DNA of 64,000 nt from Alteromonas hispanica (lineage in GTDB: Bacteria > Pseudomonadota > Gammaproteobacteria > Enterobacterales > Alteromonadaceae). The notes beneath the pieces were generated by a model. That model was not told where the DNA came from. It saw only the letters and a list, made by a program, of their open reading frames with translations, and ran no database searches. Within the stretch, counting starts at the first letter, position 1. Each line of letters begins with the position of its first letter. Below are positions 1 to 10,300 of this stretch, in pieces. The stretch lies in the NCBI RefSeq assembly GCF_010500915.1, contig NZ_JAAAWP010000002.1, positions 434,001 to 498,000 of the forward strand, given 5' to 3'. The translations under genes and the position numbers were made by a program.

Positions 1-2303
1 TAGCCAGTGCCAACAATATAGCCCAGCTGCTGCTCCGTTCTAAGCGCATTGAAAAACGGAGCGGCTAACATTTGCTCTAGCACCATGCAAAGTGCTGTGT
101 CAGACAAATCTGCCGTTGGCGCTTGTAAATACAATACCACGGCGCCGTCGTCATGCTTACAATTCACATGATGATAGAGAGTTTCGCCAGTCGGCAGCTT
201 CGAAACTGCGCGGGAGAGAGGAATGCCAGTCGCGTTACCACAGCTATTAGACAGCGATTGGGCATATTCATTTGCATGGGTGGTATTCCAATTACCATGC
301 ATAAATGCTTCAGCAAAATAATGATCGAACGCACGTTCTTGAGCATCCAACATTTGTTCATGAGAGATTTCAGACATGACGTCTAAAAGCTCTATTGGCG
401 CTTGAGTATTACGCTGAATGAGCACACTTAATCGAGAAAATAGTCTATTAGTTGGTTTGTTCAATAGGGCATTGTGTAATGCTTGTTCTTGAAGTTGCTT
501 GTGATGCGAAAAATCTCGTTGATTAGGAATAAAGCTGACCACCGCATCCATTAATTGGGCCGCAAGGAGAGTTTGTTGATTGGTAAAACCACGGGTATGT
601 AAGGTGAATCCAGCTTGATGACCATAAATACGATAATGCAAACCCGCAATTTCAGCGCGGTAATACTTTGCCTGTAAATGGTCGTTCAGCGCGCCCAGCC
701 AAATACGCTTCGCTGCAACAGCATTGAGAGAATCTGAAAACCCCTTGGCATCAAATGAGATATAAATATCTCCCTTGGGGCTATGAAATTGTTGGTCTTG
801 CGCAAACCAAAAACGATATCCCTTTTGCTCGATGAGTTTGTTCGGTAAGTGAAAGCCGGGTTCGGGGAGTGCGAGTTGATATTCGCTGCCCAGATAAGGG
901 TTAGGCGGCGGCAAAGCCAATGAAGCGATATTTCGAGGGGTATCCAGTTTTGCTATTGTGTCTTTTGAAATCTTCTCAACACTGTACATAGCCTCATAAA
1001 ATGCGCATGTTCTATTGACGTTTACACCTTTAGATATAACCTTCAAGCGAATGTTACTAGGGGTAAAGTAGGATAAGGCATTGAGTATGACAGCCTGTTC
1101 AAAATTACCAATTGTCGTTCTTAATACGTTTAGCTCTGAAGGCGAAAATACAAATTGGTGCTGGGCATAATCAGTGATCAGATTTAAGGGTTTTATATTT
1201 TCTTCGTATTCTAGTGCCAAGGTATCAAGCTGCACTTTTTCTTCATATCGCCAAGCTTCGCCAGAGGCTTTCTCAATTAGCTTAATATAGCTAAACAACG
1301 CCTCTAAAATCTGATATTTATTTTCCAGACCTTCATCGGTAAGTTGAAAGCTGACGTTGAAGTCTTTAAATCCGTCGCCTTCGATGCCAGCTCCCGCAAT
1401 CAAATTTAATGCCCAATCCTTTTCTTTTAAAAAAGCTAACAGGCTACCGTCTCCTTCGTCACCGAGCAAATGGCTTATATAGTTTAGAGGTTTGCATTTA
1501 TAGTCGTTTTGCAAGGGAGGAAGTGCAAAAGTCACTATCATACGTTTTGCTGATTGAAGAGGCTGAATATTGATTTGAATGCCTAGCTCATCAGAACGAT
1601 AAAGTGGTGGCCAAGTGTCGCTGGCAAGTTGTCCTGTGCTTAATCCTCCAAAACATTGGAGAATCAACGCATCTAATTGCTTTTGCGGCATGGGGCTGGC
1701 GATACATAAACACAGGTTTTTTCCACAGTATCGTTGCTGATGCATTGACTTAAGTCGCTGTTTTAATTCCAACGAGGTATGTTTAGAAAAAGTATCGTTA
1801 TTTCCTACTGAAAATTTCGAAAACGGGTGCTCTGGGTTGCATGTCTCTTTATGAATTTGGTAAAGACGTCGCAAATCATCTTTTTTCTTGAACTCAAATT
1901 CCGCGTGAATATTTTTGACCTCACTTTCGATGGACAACTCTTCGAACAATGGCTGGCGAAGCATATCCGCAAACCCAGGCAACGTTTGCGCTAGTGCCCC
2001 TGCATGGCAACTATAGTGATAATTGGCGTATTCTGTCCCAGTCCACGCATTTAATGTTCCGCCATGTTGCGTTATAAAATCGTTTATTGCGTTGGGCTTG
2101 GGGAAATGTCGACTGCCCATAAACAGCATATGTTCGAGTAGATGAGCAAGTCCTTGGCAGTCGTTCGGATCGTAAAAATGTCCAGCTCGCACGGCAATGG
2201 AGACGTGGGCCTCATTTGCATCAGGAGTATGACAAGTCATAACACGCAATCCGTTGGGCAGAGTGGTGTGATGAGCATTATCAAACTTTATGGTGTTATT
2301 CAT
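1..2303 (-). CDS. M16 family (pitrilysin/insulinase-like) zinc metalloprotease, 3' end cut by window
   Basis: The reading frame opens at an ATG whose complement is at 2301-2303, preceded by an AGGA ribosome-binding site, and stays open to the left edge (about 767 codons visible). Near the N-terminus it carries HLLEH, the inverted zinc motif HxxEH of M16 peptidases, followed by MLFMGS and FPKPN as in pitrilysin and insulin-degrading enzyme. Close to the window edge it has LRTEQQLGYIVG, the conserved C-half motif of the same family. Full-length relatives are roughly 900 or more residues, so only the last part is missing. Family members degrade peptides in a closed chamber. Whether this copy is periplasmic or cytosolic is unclear, because no signal peptide is evident at this start. 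Confidence 0.9.
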   Translation of the reverse strand, partial: MNNTIKFDNAHHTTLPNGLRVMTCHTPDANEAHVSIAVRAGHFYDPNDCQGLAHLLEHMLFMGSRHFPKPNAINDFITQHGGTLNAWTGTEYANYHYSCHAGALAQTLPGFADMLRQPLFEELSIESEVKNIHAEFEFKKKDDLRRLYQIHKETCNPEHPFSKFSVGNNDTFSKHTSLELKQRLKSMHQQRYCGKNLCLCIASPMPQKQLDALILQCFGGLSTGQLASDTWPPLYRSDELGIQINIQPLQSAKRMIVTFALPPLQNDYKCKPLNYISHLLGDEGDGSLLAFLKEKDWALNLIAGAGIEGDGFKDFNVSFQLTDEGLENKYQILEALFSYIKLIEKASGEAWRYEEKVQLDTLALEYEENIKPLNLITDYAQHQFVFSPSELNVLRTTIGNFEQAVILNALSYFTPSNIRLKVISKGVNVNRTCAFYEAMYSVEKISKDTIAKLDTPRNIASLALPPPNPYLGSEYQLALPEPGFHLPNKLIEQKGYRFWFAQDQQFHSPKGDIYISFDAKGFSDSLNAVAAKRIWLGALNDHLQAKYYRAEIAGLHYRIYGHQAGFTLHTRGFTNQQTLLAAQLMDAVVSFIPNQRDFSHHKQLQEQALHNALLNKPTNRLFSRLSVLIQRNTQAPIELLDVMSEISHEQMLDAQERAFDHYFAEAFMHGNWNTTHANEYAQSLSNSCGNATGIPLSRAVSKLPTGETLYHHVNCKHDDGAVVLYLQAPTADLSDTALCMVLEQMLAAPFFNALRTEQQLGYIVGTG

Positions 2304-2455
2304 GTCATCCTGTTGTGCGCTAGACTCCTTACTTCTGGAGTGGGGGTTAAATATGTAGATTAATACGAATAGATAATTAAAATACTCGCTATTCAACGGT
2401 TAGCGCTAGTCGTATTATCAGCTCTCTGATATCTTTACCAATATCCACTAATACT

Positions 2456-2983
2456 ATGCGCTATGTTATGTCAGGTCAAAGTAGCAACGACGACATTTTT
2501 ATCTTTATTATGCGTCATGGCGAAGCAGAATCACCATGTTTAGATGACAAAAGCCGCCAGCTTACTCCATTAGGCAGGCAACAGTCTCAATCTGCTGCAT
2601 TATGGCTTAATCAACATTTCTGCCAAGATAACCGCGTTGATGTAACACTTCACAGTCCTTATCGCCGAGCACGCCAAACACTTGACGAAGTAGCGCGAAC
2701 AATCACGGCGGAAAAGCTCGAAATGAGCGAAGATATCACGCCAGATGGCTCACCAAAGTTAGTGAGCGATTACATTCAAGCTCGTATCCATGCGTCGGTT
2801 AACGGCAACCGACCTATAAAAAAGCTTCTCATAGTCAGTCACATGCCGCTAGTGAGCTATCTCGTCGATGAGCTTTGCCAATCTTATACAACCAGTCTGT
2901 TTGCAACCGCTTCTATAGCGGTTGTTAAATATTCCTTAAGCAGCCACAGTGGCACTTTGATGACCCATTACCAGGGAATCTAG
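2456..2983 (+). CDS. sixA: Phosphohistidine phosphatase SixA
   Basis: A 175-residue histidine-phosphatase-superfamily protein. The RHG motif (R20-H21-G22, in IMRHGEAES) supplies the catalytic histidine. A second conserved histidine lies in the segment IVSHMPLVSYL near residue 129. Length and the opening motif match SixA, which removes phosphate from phosphohistidine in signalling or phosphotransferase proteins; E. coli targets include ArcB and NPr. No strong ribosome-binding site precedes the ATG, and the in-frame ATG four codons later is an alternative start. It stands alone, divergent from the M16 protease. Confidence 0.85.
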   Translation: MRYVMSGQSSNDDIFIFIMRHGEAESPCLDDKSRQLTPLGRQQSQSAALWLNQHFCQDNRVDVTLHSPYRRARQTLDEVARTITAEKLEMSEDITPDGSPKLVSDYIQARIHASVNGNRPIKKLLIVSHMPLVSYLVDELCQSYTTSLFATASIAVVKYSLSSHSGTLMTHYQGI

Positions 2984-3139
2984 AAACAGCTCAAACACAC
3001 GCCTTAGTTATTTAAATTATCTGCTAACACATTGAGTTAGCAATTTGTCGAGTTATTTTCATTTCTAAGTATTAAGTTATTCGTTAGCGCGCCGATACTT
3101 CTTTTGAGAGTGTCAGTGTATTTATCGAAGGGTTGGGAA

Positions 3140-3328
3140 ATGGATAGCAAATCTATTCCTGAGCTCCTCAAGCGTTCACTTCAGTCGCATATGGCTGAGG
3201 CAGACTTGCGCGAAGACGAGGAGACACAGGTTATTATTGCAAAACTGTCTGTATTGTCAGAGAAGGTTGCAGCGGCAAAAGCAAAGGCGCTTGAAAAAAG
3301 AGCCCAGCGAATTGCCGACGAGCAGTAA
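3140..3328 (+). CDS. Small hypothetical protein, 62 aa
   Basis: I do not recognise this protein. The frame is open from 3104, but the ATG at 3140 follows an AAGGG/GGGA-rich stretch and gives a plausible 62-residue product that begins MDSKSIPELL. The second half is predicted to be a charged alpha helix rich in Ala, Lys and Glu, with a heptad-like pattern, and no cysteine or membrane segment is present. It lies between sixA and the convergent yfjD. It could be a small cytosolic coiled-coil protein. Confidence 0.5.
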   Translation: MDSKSIPELLKRSLQSHMAEADLREDEETQVIIAKLSVLSEKVAAAKAKALEKRAQRIADEQ

Positions 3329-3354
3329 TTTATAAGGCTTCAAGTCCTAAAGGC

Positions 3355-4647
3355 CTAGGTTGAGGTATTGCCTTTTTCTTCGCGGTAATATTCAGGCATC
3401 ACTCGCACGGTTTTAATCATGTTTTCCGTTATATCGACAATTTCCAACGGATAACCAGCAAGACGAACACTCACCTTATTTTCCGGAATTTCCTCTAAAT
3501 ACTCTAATAAAAGACCATTAAGCGTTTTAGGGCCTTCAATTGGCAAATTCCAATTCATTTCTTTATTCAGTTCTCTGACGTTAGCACTGCCATCGACAAG
3601 CACTGAGCCATCTTGTTGCACGTGCGCTTCTTTACTGTGATCTGGAACCATACTAGTGGTGAAGTCACCAATGATCTCTTCAAGAATATCTTCTAGTGTC
3701 ACTAAGCCCATAATATCGCCATACTCATCTACAACCAGAGCAATACGTTCTTTTTCAGCCTGAAATTTATACATTAACGTGTGCAGCGGCGTCGACTCTG
3801 GAGTGAAGTAAATCTCTCTTACAGCCCGCAACAAACTCGACTTTGTAAACTGATCTTTGGATAACAATCTCAGAGCATCACGCACGTGAACAAAACCAAC
3901 GGCGTCGTCTACGCTATCACGATATAACAGTACCCGGGTGTGCTGAGCATGAGTAAGCGCTTTTTGTATTTTTTTCCAATCGTCGTTAATGTCGATTGCA
4001 AAAATCTCGGCTCTGGGCACCATGATATCTTCAGCGGTTACGCTCTCTAGATCGAGAATGCTTACCAGCATATCTTGGTGTTTTTTAGGGATCATAGTGC
4101 CGGCCTCGAAAACTACTGTTCTCAATTCCTCTCGGCTTAACGAGTCATCGTTACCGTTAGCGGGGCTTATTCGAAGCAGTGCTAAGATTCCGTTGGTAAT
4201 ACCATTTATAGCCGCCACAAACGGATATAAAATCGTGAGTAGGGGAAGCAGAATAATGGAGCTTGGGAATGCTATTTTTTCAGGATACAGGGCTGCCAAG
4301 GTTTTAGGCGTAACCTCCGCAAAAATGAGAAGAATAAGAGTTAAGCCAAACGTTGCTGCCAGAATTCCCCAATAGTCACCAAAAAGGCGAATACAGAGCA
4401 CGGTAGCCAAGGATGAAGCGGCAATGTTTACGAGGTTGTTACCGATAAGAATAAGACCAATAAGCCTGTCAGGTCTGTCGAGAAGTTTCTGTACGCGTTT
4501 AGCGGCCCGATTCCCTTCGCTTTGAAGATGCTTTAGTCGATAGCGGTTTATCGACATCATTCCGGTTTCTGAACTAGAAAAATATGCAGATAATAATATG
4601 AGTACGCCGAGCGCAATAAACAGCGTACTCGTTGATATGTCGTCCAA
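3355..4647 (-). CDS. yfjD: CNNM/CorC-family transporter with CBS pair (YfjD/CorB-like)
   Basis: 430 residues. The N-terminal third is a DUF21/CNNM membrane domain of about four hydrophobic segments, with the characteristic FSSSETGMMSINRYR motif near residue 25. A CBS-domain pair follows (about 200-320), including the stretch VVDEYGDIMGLVTLEDILEE, and then a C-terminal CorC/HlyC domain (about 335-420). The family is linked to magnesium or cobalt transport; Salmonella CorB is the closest named relative. The order yfjD-ypjD with ffh divergent matches enterobacteria, which supports orthology. The ion moved by this protein cannot be read from sequence. Confidence 0.9.
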   Translation of the reverse strand: MDDISTSTLFIALGVLILLSAYFSSSETGMMSINRYRLKHLQSEGNRAAKRVQKLLDRPDRLIGLILIGNNLVNIAASSLATVLCIRLFGDYWGILAATFGLTLILLIFAEVTPKTLAALYPEKIAFPSSIILLPLLTILYPFVAAINGITNGILALLRISPANGNDDSLSREELRTVVFEAGTMIPKKHQDMLVSILDLESVTAEDIMVPRAEIFAIDINDDWKKIQKALTHAQHTRVLLYRDSVDDAVGFVHVRDALRLLSKDQFTKSSLLRAVREIYFTPESTPLHTLMYKFQAEKERIALVVDEYGDIMGLVTLEDILEEIIGDFTTSMVPDHSKEAHVQQDGSVLVDGSANVRELNKEMNWNLPIEGPKTLNGLLLEYLEEIPENKVSVRLAGYPLEIVDITENMIKTVRVMPEYYREEKGNTST

Positions 4648-4791
4648 AAAGATGGTTTCCTATGTATTAACAGCCTTCAAATCTAGCCATTGAGAGGCAT
4701 GATTTTGAGCTAAAAAAATTCAAGCTAAAAAGAGATTTATGTTCTCGCTTGCTCGCAAATTAATGTCACTATGGTATATCGCGATATTCTA

Positions 4792-5583
4792 CTACAGCAA
4801 CAGCTCGCGAACTAATTTACTGCCAAAGTAAGCCAGTGTAAGTAGAACTACACCAGTTATTGTCATAAGAATGACTTGTTTTCCTCGCCACCCTCGCACT
4901 TTCTGACCTACTAACAGTACCAAAAATACAACCAAAGCAGCGGCAGAAAGAACGGTTTTGTGAGCATAAGTTTTACTTAGCATGTCATCTAAAAAGATGA
5001 AGCCGCTGATAAGTGATACTGTGAGCAACGATGTTCCTGCCAGCAGCAATTTAAATAAAATATTTTCAACCAACATGAGTGGCGGCAGTGAAGAGTGTAG
5101 TAGTGCAGCGCCTTTTTGCTTTAGGCGATAGGTGATATACGACATCTGTAAAGCATAAAGAAACGCAATTACCAGTGTGCAATAGGCGAACAGCGATAGG
5201 CTTATATGCACAACAAGTCCGGGCTGGAGCTCAATGTGCATTATATAGGAAACGGGAATAAACGCTGCGGCAAGCACGGCTAGGCTTGCGAAGCCAAAGA
5301 CCACGGGTAACAAAATTAGGTTTGGTATAGCGCGTGCAAAAATCAGCATTGAGACAGTAATTATCCACGACACCAAGGAGAGTACGTTGGTAACGCTCAT
5401 GTTTTGTCCTGGAGCAATAATAATCACACCTATTAGAAATGCGATATGCGCGATGGCACCCAAACTTGCCAAAGAAAGTGCAAGACGTTTGTTAGGCCCT
5501 TCGTGGTGTACAAATTTGCCGATTAACACTGCTGCGGCCATAACATAAAGTAGGGCAGCAGAAATGGCGAAAAGGGTGTTCAT
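4792..5583 (-). CDS. ypjD: YpjD inner-membrane protein, cytochrome c assembly (CcsA/CcmC-like) fold
   Basis: 263 residues and almost entirely hydrophobic, with about eight transmembrane helices. The stretch HISLSLFAYCTLVIAFLYAL fits the cytochrome c assembly family, whose core histidines bind haem in true CcsA/CcmC proteins. No other cytochrome maturation gene is nearby. In enterobacteria the orthologue sits between ffh and yfjD exactly as here and is genetically tied to metal-ion phenotypes, so a role next to YfjD is more likely than haem export. It is transcribed divergently from ffh across a 155-base gap. Confidence 0.85.
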   Translation of the reverse strand: MNTLFAISAALLYVMAAAVLIGKFVHHEGPNKRLALSLASLGAIAHIAFLIGVIIIAPGQNMSVTNVLSLVSWIITVSMLIFARAIPNLILLPVVFGFASLAVLAAAFIPVSYIMHIELQPGLVVHISLSLFAYCTLVIAFLYALQMSYITYRLKQKGAALLHSSLPPLMLVENILFKLLLAGTSLLTVSLISGFIFLDDMLSKTYAHKTVLSAAALVVFLVLLVGQKVRGWRGKQVILMTITGVVLLTLAYFGSKLVRELLL

Positions 5584-5738
5584 TATTCTTCCTGTGATAA
5601 TTAGGTAAATCGTCGCCGATTGAGTCGCTATTGATACTGCAACTCACGATCAAATTCAACCATCTCCTTGATTTTGTTTACGCGCCTTTTAAGTTACAAT
5701 GCTCCCATTACGTCTGAAATCAAAAGAAGTTTCATACT

Positions 5739-7154
5739 ATGTTTGAGAATTTATCTGAACGCCTTGGCCAGACATTACGAAATGTAAGTGGCAAGGGTCG
5801 TCTCACAGAAGACAATATAAAAGATACGCTTCGCGAAGTGCGTATGGCTTTATTAGAGGCCGACGTTGCGTTGCCAGTTGTAAAAGCCTTCGTTGCTCAA
5901 GTTAAAGAGCGCGCTGTAGGCGCAGAAGTGAGCAAAAGCCTTAAACCCGGCCAAGTCTTTATCAAGATTGTACAATCTGAGTTAGAAGCGGTGATGGGGG
6001 AGGCCAATGAAAAGCTAAACTTAGCTACTCAGCCTCCTGCCGTAATTTTAATGGCAGGTTTGCAAGGTGCGGGTAAAACAACATCTGTAGGTAAGCTGGC
6101 AAAATATCTTACGGAACGCGAAAAGAAAAAAGTCATGGTAGTGAGTGCTGACGTATATCGACCAGCCGCTATCAAGCAGTTAGAAACTCTTGCCAATGAA
6201 GTTAATGTAGGTTTTCACGAATCTACAATTTTGCAGAAACCAATTGATATTGTAGAAAGCGCAATCAGCGAAGCCAAAAAGGGCTTCTATGATGTGTTGC
6301 TTGTCGATACCGCAGGTAGGCTTCATGTTGATAGCGACATGATGAGCGAAATTCAAGAGCTTCATGGTGCGGTGAAACCCATTGAAACGCTCTTCGTTGT
6401 TGATGCTATGACGGGGCAAGATGCCGCAAATACAGCCAAGGCGTTTAATGATGCGCTTCCGCTTACCGGTGTCATACTCACGAAAGCCGACGGTGACGCT
6501 CGTGGTGGTGCTGCGCTGTCTGTTCGCCATATCACCGGCAAGCCTATAAAGTTTATTGGTATGGGCGAGAAAGTTGATGCTCTTGAACCTTTCCATCCAG
6601 AGCGAATAGCGTCTCGTATTTTAGGTATGGGCGACGTTCTCAGTTTAATTGAGGAAGTTGAGCGTAAGGTCGATAAAACTAAAGCCGAAAAGCTTGCGAA
6701 AAAGGTTCAAAAAGGTAAAGGCTTTGACCTCGCCGACTTTAAAGATCAGCTTGAGCAAATGAAAAGCATGGGCGGTATGATGGGAATGCTTGATAAGCTT
6801 CCTGGCATGGGCGGCATGTCAGAGAAGATCAAAGAGCAGGCTAACGATAAGCAATTCAACCAAATGGAAGCGATTATCAATTCAATGACGCCTGGAGAAC
6901 GAGCTCGCCCAGATATCATCAAGGGCTCGCGTAAGCGCAGAATTGCAGCCGGTTCAGGAACTCAGATTCAGGACGTGAACCGTTTATTAAAGCAGTTCAC
7001 TCAAATGCAGAAAATGATGAAAAAGATGTCTGGTGGCGGTATGAAAAAAATGATGCGTCAGATGAAGGGCATGACACCTCCAGGTGGTGGTTTTGGTGGT
7101 CCAGGAGGGCCGGGCGGCTTTGGCGGTGGTCCTGGCGGATTCCCACCGAGATAA
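5739..7154 (+). CDS. ffh: Signal recognition particle protein Ffh
   Basis: 471 residues, as expected for Ffh. An N-terminal helical bundle is followed by the GTPase domain with G1 GLQGAGKTT (107-115), DTAGR and TKADG. The methionine-rich M domain has the 4.5S RNA-binding signature GSRKRRIAAGSG, which is followed by DVNRLLKQF. The tail is an unusually long Gly/Pro/Phe low-complexity stretch after the last Met-rich helix. The protein binds signal sequences of inner-membrane proteins as they leave the ribosome and delivers them to FtsY. Two hairpin terminators follow the gene. Confidence 0.98.
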   Translation: MFENLSERLGQTLRNVSGKGRLTEDNIKDTLREVRMALLEADVALPVVKAFVAQVKERAVGAEVSKSLKPGQVFIKIVQSELEAVMGEANEKLNLATQPPAVILMAGLQGAGKTTSVGKLAKYLTEREKKKVMVVSADVYRPAAIKQLETLANEVNVGFHESTILQKPIDIVESAISEAKKGFYDVLLVDTAGRLHVDSDMMSEIQELHGAVKPIETLFVVDAMTGQDAANTAKAFNDALPLTGVILTKADGDARGGAALSVRHITGKPIKFIGMGEKVDALEPFHPERIASRILGMGDVLSLIEEVERKVDKTKAEKLAKKVQKGKGFDLADFKDQLEQMKSMGGMMGMLDKLPGMGGMSEKIKEQANDKQFNQMEAIINSMTPGERARPDIIKGSRKRRIAAGSGTQIQDVNRLLKQFTQMQKMMKKMSGGGMKKMMRQMKGMTPPGGGFGGPGGPGGFGGGPGGFPPR

Positions 7155-7180
7155 CCACTTTGCTCTAAAGTGGTGATTTT
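7155..7180 (+). terminator. Possible terminator directly after ffh
   Basis: A 7-bp perfect stem (CCACTTT / AAAGTGG) with the loop GCTCT starts one base after the ffh stop codon and is followed by TGATTTT. The stem is AT-rich and the T tract short, so this may be a weak or accessory terminator ahead of the stronger one at 7222. Confidence 0.45.
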
Positions 7181-7221
7181 AAAAATTGGACTTCGGTTGA
7201 ACACCAAACAAAAATAAATAG

Positions 7222-7257
7222 AAAAGCCTCAATGAATGCCAATTATTGAGGTTTTTT
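7222..7257 (+). terminator. Intrinsic terminator downstream of ffh
   Basis: Stem CCTCAAT (7227-7233) pairs with ATTGAGG (7245-7251) across an 11-base loop. It is flanked by an A tract upstream and TTTTTT downstream (7252-7257). It separates ffh from the SMC operon. Confidence 0.8.
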
Positions 7258-7340
7258 ACGTTGTGGCATGTGGCTGATTCAAAACACGAACTTAAGTTAG
7301 CCCAGGCACAAATGAAAGATAAAACTGAAACAGGAATTTT

Positions 7341-10300
7341 ATGGCAGGCTTAAAACGAATTATTCTAATCGATACTCACTTGCCTGGTGTCGTTGAACTA
7401 AAGCTTGATGGACATACCAATATATGTGGCACAAACGCTTCCGGTAAAACAACACTTCAGCGGCTTATCCCAGTCTTTTATGGCGAGTATCCAAGCCGAG
7501 TGGTTCCTGCGACCCGCGATAGCTTTGAACGATGGTACCTTCCGCGCCTCTCTAGTTTTATTATTTACGAATATGCTCGCGCAGACGGCGACTTATGCCA
7601 AGCTGTATTAAGTTCCAACGGTACAGGTGTTAATTACCGTTTAATTGGAAAAGCGTTTGATATTAGCGATTACCTCATTGAACAGAAAAATGGTAAGCAT
7701 GTCAGTGTGGGCAGCGCGGAACTCGCTCGAGCAATGAAGCGAAGCAATGTTACAGTAACAAGCTTACTCAACACCAAAGACTTTCGAGCCATTATTCAAA
7801 ACGATCACGGGGTTTTAAATCAGAGCAATACAGCAAGAGAAGTCTTAGGGTACGCGAAGCTATTTAGTTTATGTGAATCGTCAAAGCACATGCGTCACAT
7901 AGAAAAACTCGCCAAAGCTGTGCACTCTAAAGAAGGCAAGATGGAAACTATCAAAGCCATGATTGCCGCCATATTGGAAGAAGACGGCGTAACGCCACCT
8001 ACCTCTGGGTTGAGTCGTCACCGTGTCGATGACTGGATAAAAGAATGTCAGCTTATAAAGCAGTTTGACAAGATAAGGCCTGAGTTTTCAAGACTCGAGC
8101 AAGCCTATATGGCGCTGAGCAATGCCGAACAGCAATTGGCTACCTTAAAACATACCTTTGAGCTTGATAAAACGCACTTATCTGCCCGCGTAGAAACAAC
8201 AAAAAATGAACTCGATGAAAATAGCTTTCAGCGCAAACAAGTTGATAGCGAGTGGCATGATAACCGCGACCATCTAAATCAGGTTATTTCAGCTGCACGA
8301 GCCGATGTAGAAAAATTCACCATTGAGCTAGAAAATGTAGAAAGTGAATTTGATAAGTGGCAAGAGGAAGATATCGAGCAACTGAAAGAAGATGTTGGTA
8401 ATTTGCCTCAGTGGTACAGTCAAAAAGAACTTAGCGACAGCCGATACGCGCTATTAACAGAAAAGCATCAAGATATTGAGTCAGCGTATAATAAGCGACT
8501 GGCCGAGCTTGGTGAAACGCTCTCTATTACCTTGGAAGAGCTTTCAGAAGCGCGCCAAGAAGCAGCCGAACAAAAGTCTTTGCAGCAGCAAAGTGAACGA
8601 GAGGCGCTGGGTAACATTCGCGATGATTATACTGCTCAACTCAATACGCTCAACAGTGAATATCAAACGAGTGTGAACGAGTTAAAAGTTGTTGAGGCAG
8701 AATTAAAGGCCGCATTGAGCAACGCAGGCTACAACGAGTTTGAACAATCACAACTGGATATTTTAGACGCAGCTATAAAAGAGGCGTCAGTGAATGAGGA
8801 TGTTGCAAGAACCGAGCTTAGGCAGGCACAACAAGCTCATTCTAAAGCCTGTGAATATCGCAAAACTTGCTCTCAAGCGCTGGATAGAGCCAGAACCTCT
8901 TTTCAACACGAAGAAAAGGCCGTTGATAAAATTAACGGACTGCTTTATCCGGGAGAGGGATCTCTTCTTGAGTTTTTACGTGCAAACGTAGAAGAGTGGG
9001 AAGTTTCACTGGGCAAAGTGATACGCCCAGAATTGTTAGACCGAACCGACTTAGCACCTCAGATGGACGGCGAGAGTGATACCTTTATGGGGGTAAAGCT
9101 AGCGCTTCAAGAGCTAGATACACCAGATTATGCGCTAACCGAACAAGCGCTGAAAAAGCAGCTTCAAGACGCCGAAATACGCCAAGCCGCAGCACTAGCT
9201 GCGCAAAATGAATGCGAGCAGCGGCTAGCAAAAGCAAATGAAGAGGTGCGTAACTCCGAGTTAGTGCTTACTCAAAAAGATAATGTGGTGAAAAGTGCGG
9301 AGGCAAGTCGTAAACGTGCTCAACAAGATAGAGACACTGTGCTTAGCGAGTATCAACAAGCTCTGTCAGAGCGCAAACAAAAAGCAAAAACAAAGCTAGA
9401 GGCTAATCAGCAGAGCCAAAAGCAAGTAAAGGTTCAGTTTGAGGAAAGTCGCGATGAAATAGCTGCTCAACAAAGAGAGTCCGAAACCGAGCAGAAATTT
9501 CATTGGCAGCAACTTATTTCAGATTCTGATGCACGCATCTCTCAGCTTGATAATGACATGCGTAAGGCAAAAGAAAGCGCAGCCCAAGATCGCAAAGACA
9601 TGCAAGACTGGCTGGAAAGCGAGTTAAATAATCGCGGTGTGGATATTGATGAAATTGGCCAGCTGAAAAAACAAATTAATCACCTTAAAGAGTCTATCGC
9701 ACGAACTGAAACCCATCGTCATAAAGTCGCCGACTATGAACGCTGGTATACCAACGTTTTCACCAAACAAAAGCTAATATGGCAGGAAGGGCTTTCAAAA
9801 GCTCGCAAGTCACTTGGAGAATCTCAGCGTAGTTTAGCCAGTAAACAAAGTGCTTATAAAACAAAACGAGAGCAGCTGCGTGATGAACACAGCCAGCTAG
9901 AGAGCGCGCTTAAAACCGCCTCTGAAAATTTGGAACAGGTGAAAAATCTCAGTAAGTCTCTTTCTAAGCTTTCACTTAATGCCACCGCAGATGCTGCTGA
10001 TATTAAACACGATGATGTGAGTATTGGTCAGCGTATTTCCGAAGTGCAAAGTCAGCTTCAAGAGCGTGAAAACTTGCTTAGTGATATTCGTGCCTATGTT
10101 GAACGCTTTGACCAGTTAATTGCGGCTCAGGCGGGCACAGGTTTATCAGATACATGGGAGCGAGCGCGTGAAGAGTGTGCAACAATAAACACGCATGGCG
10201 TGAAAAGTTTTGACCACCGCCGCATGGTTTCCCACCTTTCGCAGCTGCTAAATGTCATCGTGCCGCAGAAGCTTCAAGGCCTGCGCGAGCAAGGACGAAT

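Noticed and set aside
153-2363. Short plus-strand reading frames at the left edge
   Set aside because: They lie antisense to the M16 protease, which has clear family motifs (HLLEH, RTEQQLGYIVG) on the minus strand across the whole stretch.
3022-3040. GCTAAC/GTTAGC hairpin after sixA as a terminator
   Set aside because: The stem is only six bases with a weak tail (AATTTG); too little to list as a terminator.
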